DNA of 6,984 bases from Hyphomicrobiales bacterium (GTDB lineage: Bacteria; Pseudomonadota; Alphaproteobacteria; Rhizobiales; Aestuariivirgaceae): contig JALUFY010000445.1 in the NCBI GenBank assembly GCA_027051995.1, positions 1 through 6,984 of the forward strand, written 5' to 3'. Numbering within the stretch: position 1 is the stretch's first letter; each line of letters begins with the position of its first letter. The notes beneath the pieces were generated by a model. The model was not told the DNA's origin. It made no database searches and saw only the letters and a program-made list of their open reading frames with translations. This document shows, piece by piece, positions 5,684 to 6,984 of this stretch. Position numbers and translations under genes: made by a program.

Positions 5684-6448
5684 ATGAAAAAACTCATGCG
5701 CAACACCCTGCTGGCGGGCGCGGCGCTGGCGATGACCGCCCCCGGGCTGGCCCAGGCCGGCGAATTCACCCCGGCGCAGCGCGGCGAGATCGGCGGGATC
5801 GTGCGCGATTATCTGCTCAAGCATCCCGATATTCTCATCGAGATGAGCCGCAAGCTGGAGGAAAAGAAGCAGGCCGAACAGGCCAAAGCGGCCAAGAGCG
5901 GCATTGCGGAAAACGCGGACGCCATCTATCATGGCAAGAATGATCTTGTGGTGGGCGACACCAGCAGCAAGGTCGCCATGGTGGAGTTCTTCGACTACAA
6001 TTGCGGCTTCTGCAAGCGCGCCTTGCCCGATGTGCTGAAGCTGAAGGACACCAACAAGGATCTGAAGATCATTATCAAGGAGTTCCCGATCCTCGGGCCG
6101 GGCTCCATGGAGGCTTCCAGATATGCGCTGGCCTCGCGCAAGCAGGGCATGGACAAATACTGGAAATATCATGTGGCCATGCTGGGCCACAAGGGCCGGG
6201 TGGACGGCAAGGTGGCGCTGGCGCTGGCCAAGCGCGTGGGGCTGGACGTGGAGAAGCTGAAAAAGGACGCCAAGTCCAAGGACGTCAATGACATCATCAA
6301 CGCCAACATGGCGGTGGCGGCGGCGCTGAACATCAACGGCACGCCCGCCTTCATTATCGGCGAAACCATCGTGCCCGGCGCGCTGGGCTACAAGACGCTC
6401 AATCACATCATCGGCCAGGTGCGCAAGAGCGGCTGCAAGCACTGCTGA
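5684..6448 (+). CDS. Periplasmic DsbA/ScsC-like thiol-disulfide protein (254 aa)
   Basis: Exported thioredoxin-fold protein expected to form or shuffle disulfides in periplasmic proteins. A signal peptide covers residues 1-25 (MKKLMRN, hydrophobic core, cleavage after AQA). Residues about 28-66 are helical (FTPAQRGEIGGIVRDYLLKH), resembling the N-terminal oligomerisation segment of ScsC proteins. The DsbA-type thioredoxin domain follows: VAMVEFFDYNCGFC with active-site C107 and C110 (CGFC), an inserted helical part, and the cis-proline loop T220-P221 in NGTPAFII. The last residues are unusual: SGCKHC puts a second CxxC (C251, C254) at the extreme C-terminus. It follows the M48 protease gene by 53 bp and is closed by a strong terminator, so the two may be co-transcribed. 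DsbA, ScsC or Com1-like isomerase functions cannot be separated by sequence; family membership is secure. Confidence 0.93.
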   Translation: MKKLMRNTLLAGAALAMTAPGLAQAGEFTPAQRGEIGGIVRDYLLKHPDILIEMSRKLEEKKQAEQAKAAKSGIAENADAIYHGKNDLVVGDTSSKVAMVEFFDYNCGFCKRALPDVLKLKDTNKDLKIIIKEFPILGPGSMEASRYALASRKQGMDKYWKYHVAMLGHKGRVDGKVALALAKRVGLDVEKLKKDAKSKDVNDIINANMAVAAALNINGTPAFIIGETIVPGALGYKTLNHIIGQVRKSGCKHC

Positions 6449-6474
6449 ACGCGGCGTGACATGCTTTCGGGATC

Positions 6475-6512
6475 AATCCCCCGCAGGGCCTTTCCCGGCG
6501 GGGGATTTTCCG
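6475..6512 (+). terminator. Rho-independent terminator after the DsbA-like gene
   Basis: AATCCCCCGC (6475-6484) pairs perfectly with GCGGGGGATT (6498-6507). Inside, GGG (6486-6488) pairs with CCC (6494-6496). TTTT and a second T-rich patch follow on the plus strand. It begins 26 bases after the stop codon. The minus-strand side lacks a T-tract, so it serves the plus-strand gene mainly, although the convergent gene ends only 14 bases further on. Confidence 0.85.
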
Positions 6513-6525
6513 TTTCCGGGTGGCC

Positions 6526-6984
6526 TCACGCCCCGCCCTGTTCGCGCGGACGCCAGCAGCCCACCACCTCGTCGGGCTCGTAAAGGCGCGCGAGCTTTCC
6601 GGCCCTCAGGGCCAAGGCGTCCACATCGCGGATAATGCTGTCCGCTGTTTCGTCATCCATCAGCCAGCTGAAATTCAGCCGCGCCCAGCCCGGTTTTTCG
6701 ATTTCATGGCCCGCGGCGATGGCGGCGCGGATGCGCTCCGACTCCGCGCGCGAGACGCCCAGGAGCCGGTGCCCGTATGGCCCCGCGCAGACGCAGCCGC
6801 CGCGCACCTGAATGCCGGTCATGTCCGAGAGCATGCGGGCGAAAAGCTGATGATGCACCAGGCGGCCGTTTTCGCCGCTGACGGTGAAAGAGAAGATGGG
6901 CAGGCGCGGAGCATCAGGATTGCCCAGGATGTTCAGGCGCGGGTTCTTCGCCCAGACGGCGCGGGCGTGCGCGCCGTCTGGGCG
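6526..6984 (-). CDS. Class V aminotransferase / cysteine-desulfurase-like protein, C-terminal part (partial)
   Basis: Only the last 152 residues are in the window; the frame is open to the right edge. The fragment matches the small C-terminal domain of fold-type I class V aminotransferases: LNILGNPDAPRLPIFSF, then HHQLFARMLSD, a RGGCVCAGPYGH segment in the region where cysteine desulfurases carry their active-site Cys loop, then ARLNFSWLMDDETADSIIRDV near the end. The PLP lysine would lie upstream and is not visible, so activity cannot be judged. The GCVCAGPYGH segment, with two cysteines, could be the mobile catalytic loop of a SufS/CsdA-like desulfurase, or the enzyme could be another class V member. 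It is convergent with the DsbA-like gene. The first 12 or so visible residues are encoded by a terminal inverted repeat and may be unreliable. Confidence 0.8.
   Translation of the reverse strand, partial: RPDGAHARAVWAKNPRLNILGNPDAPRLPIFSFTVSGENGRLVHHQLFARMLSDMTGIQVRGGCVCAGPYGHRLLGVSRAESERIRAAIAAGHEIEKPGWARLNFSWLMDDETADSIIRDVDALALRAGKLARLYEPDEVVGCWRPREQGGA
6949..6984. repeat. Perfect 14-bp inverted repeat ending at the window edge
   Basis: CGCCCAGACGGCGC (6949-6962) is the exact reverse complement of 6971-6984, with an 8-base loop. It lies within the coding frame of the class V aminotransferase and its right arm stops exactly at the last base. It may be a genuine GC-rich hairpin or a fold-back artefact of the contig end. 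Confidence 0.6.

Noticed and set aside
5633..6442. Minus-strand open frame (269 aa) opposite the DsbA-like gene
   Set aside because: Mirror of the coding strand with high GC third positions; the plus frame has signal peptide, CGFC and cis-Pro motifs, and the terminator fits the plus gene.

Overview
The window is GC-rich chromosomal DNA that looks alphaproteobacterial. RNase E carries the acidic insertion inside its S1 region that is typical of that class. An M48/TPR protease, a DsbA/ScsC-like thiol-disulfide protein and a class I/II aminotransferase sit close to it, a gene set I associate with alphaproteobacterial chromosomes. The order or genus cannot be fixed from the sequence. Five protein-coding genes are supported, four complete and one cut by the right edge. 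No tRNA, rRNA, CRISPR array, transposase or phage gene was seen.

Layout. 1-78: leader of rne with a perfect 18-bp inverted repeat whose right arm holds the ribosome binding site. 79-2307 (+): ribonuclease E (rne). 2308-2932: a 625-bp non-coding stretch between convergent genes. It holds four ~29-bp interspersed repeat units in a nested inverted arrangement (2387-2703), then an AT-rich segment, then two strong consecutive hairpins, the second ending in a T-rich tract (2761-2892). 2933-4105 (-): PLP-dependent aminotransferase. 4106-4250: divergent promoter region. 4251-5630 (+): exported M48 metalloprotease with a TPR-like C-terminal half (BepA type). 5684-6448 (+): exported DsbA-family protein with a CGFC active site. 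6475-6512: strong intrinsic terminator. 6526 to beyond 6984 (-): C-terminal 152 residues of a class V aminotransferase/cysteine-desulfurase-like protein.

How the genes fit together. rne encodes the endonuclease of bulk mRNA turnover. The M48 protease and the DsbA-like protein are both exported, lie 53 bp apart on the same strand and share one terminator. They plausibly form a small envelope protein-quality and disulfide module, as BepA and Dsb proteins cooperate in outer-membrane protein assembly elsewhere. The two aminotransferase-fold enzymes are on the opposite strand and have no visible link to these functions.

Most of the window is ordinary housekeeping sequence. The points worth a second look are the rne leader hairpin, the nested palindromic repeats with compensatory changes, a possible small RNA before 2892, the duplicated motif and missing C-terminal Trp motif in RNase E, and an extra C-terminal CxxC in the DsbA-like protein. 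Both ends of the window coincide to the base with perfect inverted repeats. This raises the possibility of fold-back artefacts at the ends of a contig and weakens the rne leader claim.
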